Shown here one piece after another: positions 1-6,831 of a DNA stretch of 11,276 nucleotides. The notes under the pieces are model-generated. The model did not search any database, was not told where the DNA came from, and was given only the letters and a program-made list of their open reading frames with translations. The position numbers were made by a program, and so were the translations under genes. The stretch is taken from assembly GCA_020718525.1 (NCBI GenBank), contig DYRX01000117.1:1-11276 (forward strand). Reading direction: 5' to 3'. Each line of letters begins with the position of its first letter. Position 1 is the first letter of the stretch. Source of the DNA: Victivallis vadensis (GTDB taxonomy: Bacteria; Verrucomicrobiota; Lentisphaeria; Victivallales; GWF2-50-93).

Positions 1-37
1 TTTTATTTCAAGTCATTTGCTGGAATTATGCATAATC

Positions 38-71
38 AAAAAAAAGAGGCTCCGACCGAAATCGGAGCCTC
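38..71 (-). terminator. Intrinsic terminator of the secretin operon
   Basis: Read on the minus strand, a perfect 10-bp GC-rich stem (GAGGCTCCGA at 46-55 pairing with TCGGAGCCTC at 62-71, six-base loop) is followed at once by eight T residues (the A-run at 38-45 on the plus strand). This is a textbook Rho-independent terminator, about 30 bp past the stop codon of the minus-strand gene ending at 105. It is expected to end the two-gene secretin transcript. Confidence 0.9.
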
Positions 72-73
72 CA

Positions 74-93
74 GTTCTTTGGGGAGAAAGAAC
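74..93 (-). other. Second hairpin in the 3' untranslated region
   Basis: A perfect 7-bp inverted repeat (GTTCTTT at 74-80, AAAGAAC at 87-93, six-base loop) lies between the stop codon of the first secretin-like gene and the terminator stem. It has no T-tract of its own, so it is probably not a terminator. It could protect the mRNA 3' end or be incidental. Confidence 0.45.
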
Positions 94-104
94 GACTCTT
101 TAGC

Positions 105-2075
105 TCAGGGCAAAGGATCAAGAGACTTCTTGTCTTTGTCCAGCAGGAACTGATCAAATCCGAAATTGCAGTTTTTCAGATTGTTATTTTCTCCGTTGTC
201 CGCGGTCTTCTCGTCAACCATCTCCTGGTCTTTGAGAATTCCGTCGGCGACCTTCAGATCCGGGGCGGTGAGCCTGCACTCGATAACCGTCACCATCTGG
301 GTCTTTTTGACGGATTCGGATTCGCTCGAGAGGGCGTAGCCGATGACAGGGATGTCTCCGAGCCACGGAACCTTGCTGACGCTCCTGACCAGAGTCTTCT
401 TGTCGATGCCGCCTATCACGAATTTCTGTCCCGAGTTGGAGACCATGACCTGGGTGTCCACGGCGCTTAGCTCTGTGCGGGCGTTGCCGTCGGCACTGTA
501 GCCGATCAGGCTGGTGTTGCTGACGTTTATGTTGATCATGGTGCTGAGCTCGGTCACAATCGGCGTAAGCGTCATCTGGAATCCATAGTCCTGTCCGACA
601 GTTTCGGTGCTGTAGCCCTTCATTATGGTCATGTCTCCGCTTCTCCAGGCGTCAACAGGCGTCCAGTTGTATGTGTCGTCGTAGGTCGGCAGACCCGTGA
701 GGGGGTTGACTCCTACAATCACTCTGTCGAGGGTGCACTGCGAAACCACGAGGTTGTAGCAGACGATTTTATTCGAATACGACTGTCTGCCGTCATGGTA
801 GAATACGCCTCCGCCGCTTGCGAACTTCATCTGATAGGTCGTCACGCTGTTAGCATAGCTCAGCCTTGTGAAGGACATGCTTCCAGTGAAGCTGTTCGTA
901 TAGACGGGCTTTCCGGAGCTGTCCACTGCGGCTATGCTGTAGTCTCCGACATTTCCAGGTCCGGCGGCTGTTCCGTTCGTCCAGAAGTTCTGGTTTTCGA
1001 GCGTGAAGTAGGAGTTGGAGACGGTCTGGTCCGGAATCTTGTTGCTGTTGTCGAACCTCGGGATTGCCGTGAGGGCGCTGATGTTTCCGGGCGTATTGTT
1101 CATGATTGACATTTCGCCGCTCGTGATCGCCTTCGCCTTGCCTTTGGCCGTCAGGAAATCCAGATATCTGCTGTTCCATCTCGGGCTGAACTTGATGAAC
1201 TGCGTGTTGTTCCAGCCGGTGCCGTCAACGACTCCGTCCATCGCGCCGCCAGTCCAGCCCTTGCTGAATCTTCCTGCGGCGGAGAAGAGATCCGCGCCGG
1301 GACCGTTTTTCCATGCCTGATAGTCAACCCCGATCTTCCCGTCGTTTTCGGTGTCGAGCTCATAGACGCTGTACATGACCTTGACTTCAGCGGTCGGAGT
1401 GTCGTAGAGCTTGAGCATCTCCTCTATGGTCTTCTTGTTGTATGCGGGGGTGTAGAAGACTATGGCGTTCAGTCCGCTGTCAACCATGACCCTGTCCGCG
1501 CCGCCCTCGAGCTCGACCGTGTCTCCGGCGTAGTTAAGACCCACGTTGCGCACGACGTTCGCAAGGGAATTTGCATCCCAGTACTTGGGGAAGTAGATAT
1601 ATACTTCAGTTCCGGGAGCGGAGCTTATGTTCGGCTGATCGAGTATTGCGATCATGTCGTCGAAGCCCATCACGCCGTCCTGCTTCGCGAAGCGGTAGTC
1701 CTCGGCAGACACAATCAGCGCTCCGGTTCCGTCGTTGAACTTGATGCACTCCACGTCGGTCGTCGAAGCGTCAACCCTCTGCGCCTGGACGGCGGAAAGA
1801 AGGTAGGGACGTATTTCGTAGGGATCCGCATTTTTGAGGACGTAGGTCTTGGTGATCACGTCCGGATCGTTGTCCGTCGAAATGAGATGCAGTTTTTTTG
1901 TCTTGTCGTCTATGTCAACCCTGAGATTGGTGAAAATTGTGCTTCCGTCGCTGGACCTCACATTGCCGCCGGCGTCATACTTGTAGCCAGGCTTCCTTGT
2001 GAATTCGTCCTGCGCCTCCAGAAACTCGGCGGACAGAAAAGCCCCCGCCACAATTGAGAACAGAATCTTTTTCAT
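105..2075 (-). CDS. Secretin-like outer-membrane protein (GspD/PilQ family), larger paralogue
   Basis: A 656-aa exported protein of the secretin superfamily, the ring-forming outer-membrane channels of type II secretion and type IV pilus systems. Seen: a signal peptide (MKKILFSIVAGAFLSA, cleavage perhaps after A21); an N-domain-like segment at about 76-148 (KTYVLKNADPYEIRPYL to ILDQP); a second at about 157-228; then the secretin beta-domain, with DTQVMVSNSGQKFVIGGID (540-558) and the family C-terminal signature VPWLGDIPVIGYALSSES (569-586). A Lys/Asp/Asn-rich tail of about 50 residues follows. The start is fixed by AAGGAG seven bases upstream. It lies 23 bp after the second secretin-like gene, which shares the motif WKNGPGA (here 255-261), so they are diverged tandem paralogues in one operon. 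No T2SS or pilus partner gene is nearby, so the transported substrate is unknown. Secretin membership is fairly sure; whether it forms a full pore is not. Confidence 0.8.
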   Translation of the reverse strand: MKKILFSIVAGAFLSAEFLEAQDEFTRKPGYKYDAGGNVRSSDGSTIFTNLRVDIDDKTKKLHLISTDNDPDVITKTYVLKNADPYEIRPYLLSAVQAQRVDASTTDVECIKFNDGTGALIVSAEDYRFAKQDGVMGFDDMIAILDQPNISSAPGTEVYIYFPKYWDANSLANVVRNVGLNYAGDTVELEGGADRVMVDSGLNAIVFYTPAYNKKTIEEMLKLYDTPTAEVKVMYSVYELDTENDGKIGVDYQAWKNGPGADLFSAAGRFSKGWTGGAMDGVVDGTGWNNTQFIKFSPRWNSRYLDFLTAKGKAKAITSGEMSIMNNTPGNISALTAIPRFDNSNKIPDQTVSNSYFTLENQNFWTNGTAAGPGNVGDYSIAAVDSSGKPVYTNSFTGSMSFTRLSYANSVTTYQMKFASGGGVFYHDGRQSYSNKIVCYNLVVSQCTLDRVIVGVNPLTGLPTYDDTYNWTPVDAWRSGDMTIMKGYSTETVGQDYGFQMTLTPIVTELSTMININVSNTSLIGYSADGNARTELSAVDTQVMVSNSGQKFVIGGIDKKTLVRSVSKVPWLGDIPVIGYALSSESESVKKTQMVTVIECRLTAPDLKVADGILKDQEMVDEKTADNGENNNLKNCNFGFDQFLLDKDKKSLDPLP

Positions 2076-2098
2076 TGATGGACTCCTTTCCTTTCAGG

Positions 2099-3580
2099 TT
2101 ATTTCGCGCTTCCGGCTTCAGCTGTGCCTGTCGAAAGCATTTCGGCGGCATTCACTATCTGACCTGCCCAGGCTGAAAGAGACTGCTCCGGACGGATCGG
2201 CTCCGCCACGACAGTGACTATCACCCGCGTCATTGACTTCGAGTGCACCTGCGTTCCGAAGAGATATTTCAGCACGGGAACATCTCCAAAAAACGGCATG
2301 CCAATATATTCCTCCACGTCCTCCTCCTTGTTGAAGGACGCCAGAAATTTTTCCGTCCCCGTCGCCAAAGTTATCGTCGAAGAGAATGTATTTTCGTTGA
2401 CGAACTCGGTGCCGGCGTTGTTTCTCTCCACGACGCTTCTCATCAGAACTTCGTAGTTGAACATGAGAGTTCCGCAGACGTCTCCCGGATCCTTGAAGCA
2501 GATGATCGGATTGTTGACCGTGAGGAAATAGCTGTCTCCCAGCATGCTTTCCACGACGTTCGCCGCCATCTCCTCGTTCTTCACGATGTTCTGGTATCCC
2601 GGCGTCAGGCTCAGAGTGTATGTGCCGCTGAAGTTGTTGACCATGACCAGGGATCCGGAGCTTGCCACAGTCGCCTTGCCCTTCTGGTCGAGCATCTTGA
2701 TGAACGATGCGTCAAACTGGGGAGCGAACATCATTCCGCCCCAGGCCTCTCCGAAATTCGAGAAGACTTCTACAGCCTCGGCAAAAAGCTGTTCCTTCTG
2801 CCTGAAGTGCATGATGTCGGCGCCAGTCGAGAAAAATTCTGCGCCTGGTCCGTTCTTCCAGTTGAGATAGTCTATGCCCAGCTCCTTTATGTCATTGTCA
2901 GTGATCATATAGACCTTGATCTTGATCTCCGCCTGCGGGACGGGGCGGTCAATCACCTGGAGCCATTTCAGCACCTTCTCGCCTTCCGACTTGGAGTCCT
3001 TCCAGTAGAACATGCTGACGCTCGCATCGTCGAAGTATGCTCCATCTCCCATGGTGATGACGGGGCCTAGCCGGTTCATGTCGGCATAGTACCTGTGCTT
3101 CGGACAATAGACGAAGCGGTATATCCCGTCTCCGTCAACAAGCGAGCCATTCGAGTCGAGCTTGCCTGGGCGGTCGAGCTTTGCGACCATGTCGTCAACA
3201 TAGGGCATCATGTCGTATGCCGTGTTCACCACAATGTACTGCTTTTTTCCGGCGACATAGTCAAGGCGCTCGACCGTCGAGCCGCCGTTGTATCTCTGCA
3301 CCGCGCCAGCGATGAAGGGCATGAGATCCGCCGACTTCACGTTCTTCAGCTCGTAGATTTTCGTCGCCATGTAGTCCTGATCGCGATCCTCGACGATCTC
3401 GACCTTCCTTTCACCGGGATCCTCGTCAAGTGCCTCCTGGCCGGTCTTTATCGCCGGATTGTCCACCGGATTGACCGTCTTGATCGCCTCGGCCTCGACC
3501 TGGGCGCGGAGCCCGAGCGGCGAGACCGCCGCCAGCAGCGCCAGACAAAGCGCGATTCCGTCTCTCTTCTTCATCTTCAT
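2099..3580 (-). CDS. Secretin-like outer-membrane protein, smaller paralogue
   Basis: A 493-aa exported secretin-superfamily protein, first gene of the minus-strand pair. The start chosen is the ATG at 3580, giving MKMKKRDGIALCLALLAAVS, a good signal peptide with likely cleavage after LRA (residue 26). It has AAAGGAGA upstream; an in-frame ATG at 3688 would add 36 residues, destroy the signal peptide and overlap the putative -10 box. Seen: an N-domain-like segment at 73-139 (ATKIYELKNVKSADLMPFI to AKLDRPG), a second at about 153-213, LGIDYLNWKNGPGAEFFS at 234-251, and the C-terminal secretin signature MPFFGDVPVLKYLFG (428-442) followed by a typical last strand (TRVIVTVVAEPIRP). It is about 160 residues shorter than its neighbour, mostly in the beta-domain, and lacks a clear GQ..VIGG motif. 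It may be a partner or scaffold subunit rather than an independent channel; that is inference. Confidence 0.75.
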   Translation of the reverse strand: MKMKKRDGIALCLALLAAVSPLGLRAQVEAEAIKTVNPVDNPAIKTGQEALDEDPGERKVEIVEDRDQDYMATKIYELKNVKSADLMPFIAGAVQRYNGGSTVERLDYVAGKKQYIVVNTAYDMMPYVDDMVAKLDRPGKLDSNGSLVDGDGIYRFVYCPKHRYYADMNRLGPVITMGDGAYFDDASVSMFYWKDSKSEGEKVLKWLQVIDRPVPQAEIKIKVYMITDNDIKELGIDYLNWKNGPGAEFFSTGADIMHFRQKEQLFAEAVEVFSNFGEAWGGMMFAPQFDASFIKMLDQKGKATVASSGSLVMVNNFSGTYTLSLTPGYQNIVKNEEMAANVVESMLGDSYFLTVNNPIICFKDPGDVCGTLMFNYEVLMRSVVERNNAGTEFVNENTFSSTITLATGTEKFLASFNKEEDVEEYIGMPFFGDVPVLKYLFGTQVHSKSMTRVIVTVVAEPIRPEQSLSAWAGQIVNAAEMLSTGTAEAGSAK

Positions 3581-3584
3581 CGTC

Positions 3585-3592
3585 TCTCCTTT
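3585..3592 (-). promoter_or_regulatory. Ribosome binding site that fixes the start of the smaller secretin gene
   Basis: On the minus strand AAAGGAGA sits four to six bases before the ATG at 3580. No comparable purine-rich site precedes the alternative ATG at 3688, so this site decides the start in favour of the 493-aa form with an N-terminal signal peptide. Confidence 0.75.
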
Positions 3593-3686
3593 CATTTCTT
3601 TTCCGTTCAGAAGCAAGCTACCATTGCAGTTGATCTCGCGACATAAACAACATTCACCAACTAAAGCAATACTCATGCCATAATAC

Positions 3687-3716
3687 AATATATAATCATA
3701 AGTAGCTATATATCAA
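3687..3716 (-). promoter_or_regulatory. Candidate sigma70-type promoter of the secretin operon
   Basis: On the minus strand TTGATA (3711-3716) and TATATT (3687-3692) are separated by 18 bp. Transcription would start near 3680, leaving a leader of about 100 bases before the ATG at 3580. The surrounding DNA is very AT-rich, so a chance match is likely enough to keep confidence low. Confidence 0.3.
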
Positions 3717-3725
3717 TGCTATATA
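3705..3725. repeat. Direct repeat GCTATATA, two copies
   Basis: GCTATATA occurs at 3705-3712 and 3718-3725, 13 bp start to start, overlapping the -35 side of the candidate secretin promoter. It may be a regulator site or simply low-complexity AT-rich DNA. Confidence 0.3.
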
Positions 3726-3759
3726 ATAATCATTATGTTTTTTTATTATAACAATAACG

Positions 3760-3799
3760 TTACATATATGATATAACAGCCAGCAATATTACATATATG
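3760..3799. repeat. Direct repeat TTACATATATG, two copies
   Basis: The 11-mer TTACATATATG is present at 3760-3770 and 3789-3799, 29 bp apart start to start. Its ACATATATG part is nearly self-complementary, and the second copy extends to the palindrome ACATATATGT. It lies mid-way in the divergent intergenic region, where an operator for either operon could sit. A repeated semi-palindrome suggests a dimeric regulator, but nothing else confirms this. Confidence 0.35.
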
Positions 3800-3932
3800 T
3801 TACTATTTCTAAAAATACCCGCATGTGAAAATTCAACTGTGATATTAGGGCTACAGCCACACCGATCAGTATTGAGCGAGGGATGATTGCCAGACATATA
3901 AGGACAAATGACTGTTTTTTTCCATTTTGCGC

Positions 3933-3960
3933 TTGCAATTATATCGCATAGGGGTATTTT
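3933..3960 (+). promoter_or_regulatory. Candidate promoter of the rnf operon
   Basis: TTGCAA (3933-3938) and TATTTT (3955-3960) are separated by 16 bp, which would start transcription near 3967, about 50 bases before the rnfA ATG. The match is imperfect in both boxes and the spacing is one base short of ideal, so this is only the best candidate seen by eye. Confidence 0.28.
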
Positions 3961-4017
3961 TCGCTCCGGCTTTTTTTGTTTCGATGTTTCTAGAACTGAA
4001 ATACGGAGCATACCGCA

Positions 4018-4626
4018 ATGCTTAGCGAATACCTTGCTATAACGGTCGGCGCGATACTGGTCAACAATTTTGTTCTTGCTAAATTTCTGGGCATATGTCC
4101 TTTCCTCGGGGTTTCCAAAAAGACGTCAACGGCTCTCGGAATGGCAGGGGCGGTCGTCTTTGTGCTGACGCTTGCGACATTCGCAACTTCCCTGACCTGC
4201 AATCTGCTTCTGAGTGCCGAGTCCCCTTTTGCCAGGGCGACCGGCTTCAATCTGGAATATCTTCAGACGCTGGTCTTCATTGTTGTCATTGCCGCCCTTG
4301 TGCAGGTTGTCGAGATCATTCTTCAGAAGCTCAGTCCGGGGCTCTACAGTGCTCTGGGCATATATCTGCCACTTATAACGACGAACTGCGCGGTGCTCGG
4401 CGCGGCTGTGATCAATGCGAAGCTCGCGAGAGGAGTTTTGCAGTCAACAATATTCGGGTTCTGCTCTGCCGTCGGCTTTTCGCTCGCCCTGCTTCTTTTT
4501 TCTAGCATCAGGGAAAAGCTTGAGCTTGCAAAAATTCCGAAGCCGTTCGAGGGGACTGCCATCGCCCTGATAACTGCCGGCATACTCGCGATGGCTTTCA
4601 TGGGATTTTCCGGTCTGGTCAAATAA
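4018..4626 (+). CDS. rnfA: Rnf complex membrane subunit RnfA
   Basis: A 202-aa integral inner-membrane subunit of the Rnf ferredoxin:NAD+ oxidoreductase, with about six hydrophobic segments. It shows the family signatures VNNFVLAKFLGICPFLGVSK near the N terminus, LPLITTNCAVLG at 117-128 and the end FEGTAIALITAGILAMAFMG, all very close to E. coli RsxA as I remember it. Cys27 and Cys124 occupy the two half-repeats and match the cysteines known to bind a membrane-embedded [2Fe-2S] cluster shared with RnfE. GGAG lies nine bases before the ATG. The gene opens a six-gene operon, 16 bp before rnfB. RnfA and RnfE are homologous and pack as an inverted pair in the membrane; NqrE of the Na+-NQR complex is a relative. 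The Rnf context rules out NqrE here. Confidence 0.97.
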   Translation: MLSEYLAITVGAILVNNFVLAKFLGICPFLGVSKKTSTALGMAGAVVFVLTLATFATSLTCNLLLSAESPFARATGFNLEYLQTLVFIVVIAALVQVVEIILQKLSPGLYSALGIYLPLITTNCAVLGAAVINAKLARGVLQSTIFGFCSAVGFSLALLLFSSIREKLELAKIPKPFEGTAIALITAGILAMAFMGFSGLVK

Positions 4627-4642
4627 GATGAGGATTCGCTGA

Positions 4643-5494
4643 ATGTCAGTCATACTGGTTTCAACTGTGCTTGTCGCGGTCATGGGAGTTTCGCTTGGAC
4701 TTGTCATCGGAGCGACGGCAAAGGCGTTCGAGGTGAAGACGGATCCGCGCATTGGCGAGCTTTCCGCCATGCTTCCCGGCGCCAACTGCGGCGCATGCGG
4801 CTTCGCGGGATGTGCGGATTTCGCAAAAAATCTTGTCGCCGGAGACACCGAGGATGTTTCCAAATGCCCCGTCTGCCCGCCAGCGGCAAGAAGCGTGATC
4901 GCCTCATTTCTGGGGCTTGCTTCGGTGGGCGAATCTGAAAAAAAGACTGCGGTTGTGCTTTGCGGCGGAGGCGCGGACAAGGCAGTGCGTTCCGCATTCT
5001 ACAACGGGGTGAGCGACTGCCGCTCTGCCGCCCTTGTCGCCGGAGGCGCAAAGGGATGCCGCTTCGGCTGTCTCGGGCTTGGCACCTGTGCACGAATCTG
5101 TCCCTTCGGAGCGATCGAAATCAGCCCGGACGGACTCGCATATGTCCATCCTGAACTGTGCGTTGCCTGCGGAAAATGCGTTGACGCATGTCCGCGTTCA
5201 ATCATAAAAATTGTTCCAGAAAAAGTTAAAATGCATGTCTTCTGCAGTTCCACCGAAAAGGGACCTGCAAAGAAAAAGGTCTGCTCAGTCGCATGCATCG
5301 GATGCAGAAAATGCGCGAAGGCTGCCGGGGAGGACAAGATCATCATGACCGGCTTCCTTGCCAGAGTCAACTACGACAATCCGCCTGCGAATTTCGCAGA
5401 AATAGTGGAGAAGGCCGCATGTCCGACTGGCTGTATTGGACTTGTTGACGCCAGAGAACGGGAAATTTCCGGGAAGGCCAGGGTGTCCGCATGA
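4643..5494 (+). CDS. rnfB: Rnf complex ferredoxin-type subunit RnfB, long form
   Basis: A 283-aa iron-sulfur subunit thought to receive electrons from reduced ferredoxin. Seen: an N-terminal membrane anchor (about 3-25); the [4Fe-4S] motif LPGANCGACGFAGCADF with C49, C52, C57 and C75; two ferredoxin-like sets, C139/C143/C149/C153 and C173/C176/C179/C183 (CVACGKCVDACP); and a third C-terminal region with C214, C218, C221 and C224, then C260 and C264 (CPTGCIGL). It is longer than the roughly 190-aa gammaproteobacterial RnfB and resembles the extended form of anaerobes such as Bacteroidota and clostridia. The C-terminal region looks reduced: the usual fourth cysteine after CIGCRKC is Ala228, and the second CxxCxxC set is absent before CPTGC. 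GATGAGG precedes the ATG by nine bases, and its stop overlaps the rnfC start as ATGA. Confidence 0.96.
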   Translation: MSVILVSTVLVAVMGVSLGLVIGATAKAFEVKTDPRIGELSAMLPGANCGACGFAGCADFAKNLVAGDTEDVSKCPVCPPAARSVIASFLGLASVGESEKKTAVVLCGGGADKAVRSAFYNGVSDCRSAALVAGGAKGCRFGCLGLGTCARICPFGAIEISPDGLAYVHPELCVACGKCVDACPRSIIKIVPEKVKMHVFCSSTEKGPAKKKVCSVACIGCRKCAKAAGEDKIIMTGFLARVNYDNPPANFAEIVEKAACPTGCIGLVDAREREISGKARVSA

Positions 5495-6825
5495 GCATGG
5501 AATCAGCAAAGGCGCGCAAGTTTGATGGCGGGGTTCACCCGCACGACATGAAGTCGCTCAGTTCCTCCAAGGCGGTTCAGACGGTGCCACTTCTGGAAAA
5601 ATACAATGTCTCCCTGGCTCAGAATATTGGCGCGCCTCCTCGTCCTATTGTGAAAAAGGGCGATCTTGTCAGGAAATATCAGCAGATCGCTGAGCCTGGC
5701 GGCTTTGTTTCAGCTCCAATCCATTCGCCGACAAGCGGTTCCGTGGCAGACATTTCGGAAATCCCGGGACCGTTCGGGGTTCCCTGTCCTTGCGTTGTGA
5801 TTGCCGCCGACGGAAAGGACGAGGCGCTTTCGCCATTCTCTCCGATGAACTGGGAGAGCGAAGAGCCCGACAAGCTGAAGGAAAGAATAGGGCAGGCTGG
5901 CATAGTCGGGATGGGCGGTGCCGCGTTCCCGACTTTGGTGAAGCTCTCTCCTCCGCCGGACAAGAAAATAGACACCCTGATTTTGAACGGCGCTGAATGC
6001 GAGCCGTATCTTACTGCGGATCATAGGCTTATGCTCGAAAATCCCGACGCGATCATGACGGGCGCGCTGATCCTGGCGAAAGTCCTGGGCGTGAAAAGGA
6101 TTTTTGTCGGAATCGAGCAGAACAAGCCGGATGCGATTGAAAAGCTGTCAGCGCTTTCCGGAAAGTACGGGATAGGTGTCTCAGGGCTGAGAGTCATGTA
6201 TCCGCAGGGCGCGGAGAAACAGCTCATCTATGCCCTGACTGGAAGAAAAGTTCCGGCTGGTGCACTGCCAATGGATGTGGGATGCGTCGTGCAAAATGTT
6301 GCGACTGCGGCGGCAGTCAAAGAGGCTGTCTGCGACGGAATTCCTCTTGTCGAGAGGATTACGACTGTGACGGGCGGGCCGATAAAAAATCCCGGCAACT
6401 GGAGGTTCAGAATCGGGACTCCGGTGGCGAAAGCGATCGAATTGGCTGGCGGCGTCAGCTCGGATCCGCTCAAGATCATACTTGGTGGTCCGATGATGGG
6501 CGTCTCCATATATTCCCTCGATGTGACTGTCGCAAAAAACGGCTCCGGAATCCTCCTGATGGGCGCGTCCGAAATCAGCCAGTATATCTCCGATCCCTGC
6601 ATACGCTGTGGAAAGTGCATTGACGTCTGCCCGATGAGCCTCATGGCTGGTCCGATAAGCGTCATGGTCGAGAGCGAGCGTTTCGACCTGGCGGAGGCGG
6701 AGCATGCGATGGACTGCATCGAGTGCGGCACCTGCGCCTTCGCATGCCCGGCGAAGCGCCCCCTTGTCCAGCACCTTAAGAGGGCGAAGTTTGAAATCAA
6801 CGCTTTGAGAAGAAAAAAGAGGTGA
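5491..6825 (+). CDS. rnfC: Rnf complex NADH-binding subunit RnfC, short form
   Basis: A 444-aa peripheral subunit on the cytoplasmic side that binds FMN and NAD(H) and passes electrons to or from NAD+. Seen: an N-terminal RnfC-type domain (GGVHPHDMKSLSS at 13-25, and a lipoyl-like hammerhead at about 50-105); the nucleotide/flavin-binding Gly-rich loop GIVGMGGAAFPT (137-148) followed by NGAECEPYLTADHRLMLE (166-183); an SLBB-like region at about 262-320; and two C-terminal [4Fe-4S] motifs, CIRCGKCIDVCP (370-381) and CIECGTCAFACP (409-420). It ends just after a basic tail and lacks the long Ala/Lys-rich extension of E. coli RsxC. It is homologous to complex I NuoF and NqrA. Start is by ATGA overlap with rnfB; rnfD follows after six bases. 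Confidence 0.97.
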   Translation: MSMESAKARKFDGGVHPHDMKSLSSSKAVQTVPLLEKYNVSLAQNIGAPPRPIVKKGDLVRKYQQIAEPGGFVSAPIHSPTSGSVADISEIPGPFGVPCPCVVIAADGKDEALSPFSPMNWESEEPDKLKERIGQAGIVGMGGAAFPTLVKLSPPPDKKIDTLILNGAECEPYLTADHRLMLENPDAIMTGALILAKVLGVKRIFVGIEQNKPDAIEKLSALSGKYGIGVSGLRVMYPQGAEKQLIYALTGRKVPAGALPMDVGCVVQNVATAAAVKEAVCDGIPLVERITTVTGGPIKNPGNWRFRIGTPVAKAIELAGGVSSDPLKIILGGPMMGVSIYSLDVTVAKNGSGILLMGASEISQYISDPCIRCGKCIDVCPMSLMAGPISVMVESERFDLAEAEHAMDCIECGTCAFACPAKRPLVQHLKRAKFEINALRRKKR

Positions 6826-6831
6826 TTCTAG

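Larger units (their letters stand above)
3581..4017. other. Divergent intergenic region between the secretin and rnf operons
   Basis: This 437-bp stretch separates two divergently transcribed operons and should hold both promoters. It is markedly richer in A and T than the flanking genes, especially 3680-3830, and contains the two direct repeats and weak promoter boxes listed separately. A minus-strand open frame (3760-4011) lacks a ribosome binding site and any recognisable motif, so I do not call it a gene. No terminator hairpin, tRNA or recognisable riboswitch was seen. Confidence 0.6.

Noticed and set aside
2243..3070. A 275-codon plus-strand open frame opposite the smaller secretin gene
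   Set aside because: It is fully antisense to a gene with a signal peptide and secretin signature, has no ribosome binding site, and its composition (His, Val, Arg, Asp rich) is typical of a codon-bias shadow.
3095..3646. A 183-codon plus-strand open frame antisense to the start of the smaller secretin gene
   Set aside because: Arg/Leu/His/Val-rich shadow of the coding strand with no recognisable domain or ribosome site.
3581..3688. Upstream start at 3688 for the smaller secretin gene
   Set aside because: It adds 36 residues before a clear signal peptide, lacks a ribosome site and overlaps the candidate -10 box.
3760..4011. An 83-codon minus-strand frame in the divergent intergenic region
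   Set aside because: No Shine-Dalgarno site, no recognised motif, very AT-rich DNA, and it would occupy the region needed for the rnf promoter.
4444..4980. A 178-codon minus-strand frame across the rnfA/rnfB junction
   Set aside because: It is antisense to two genes with conserved Rnf motifs and shows no domain of its own.
6181..6800. Long minus-strand frames (190-197 codons) opposite rnfC
   Set aside because: They are antisense to the SLBB and Fe-S motifs of RnfC, and their presence in two frames at once is a sign of composition rather than coding.
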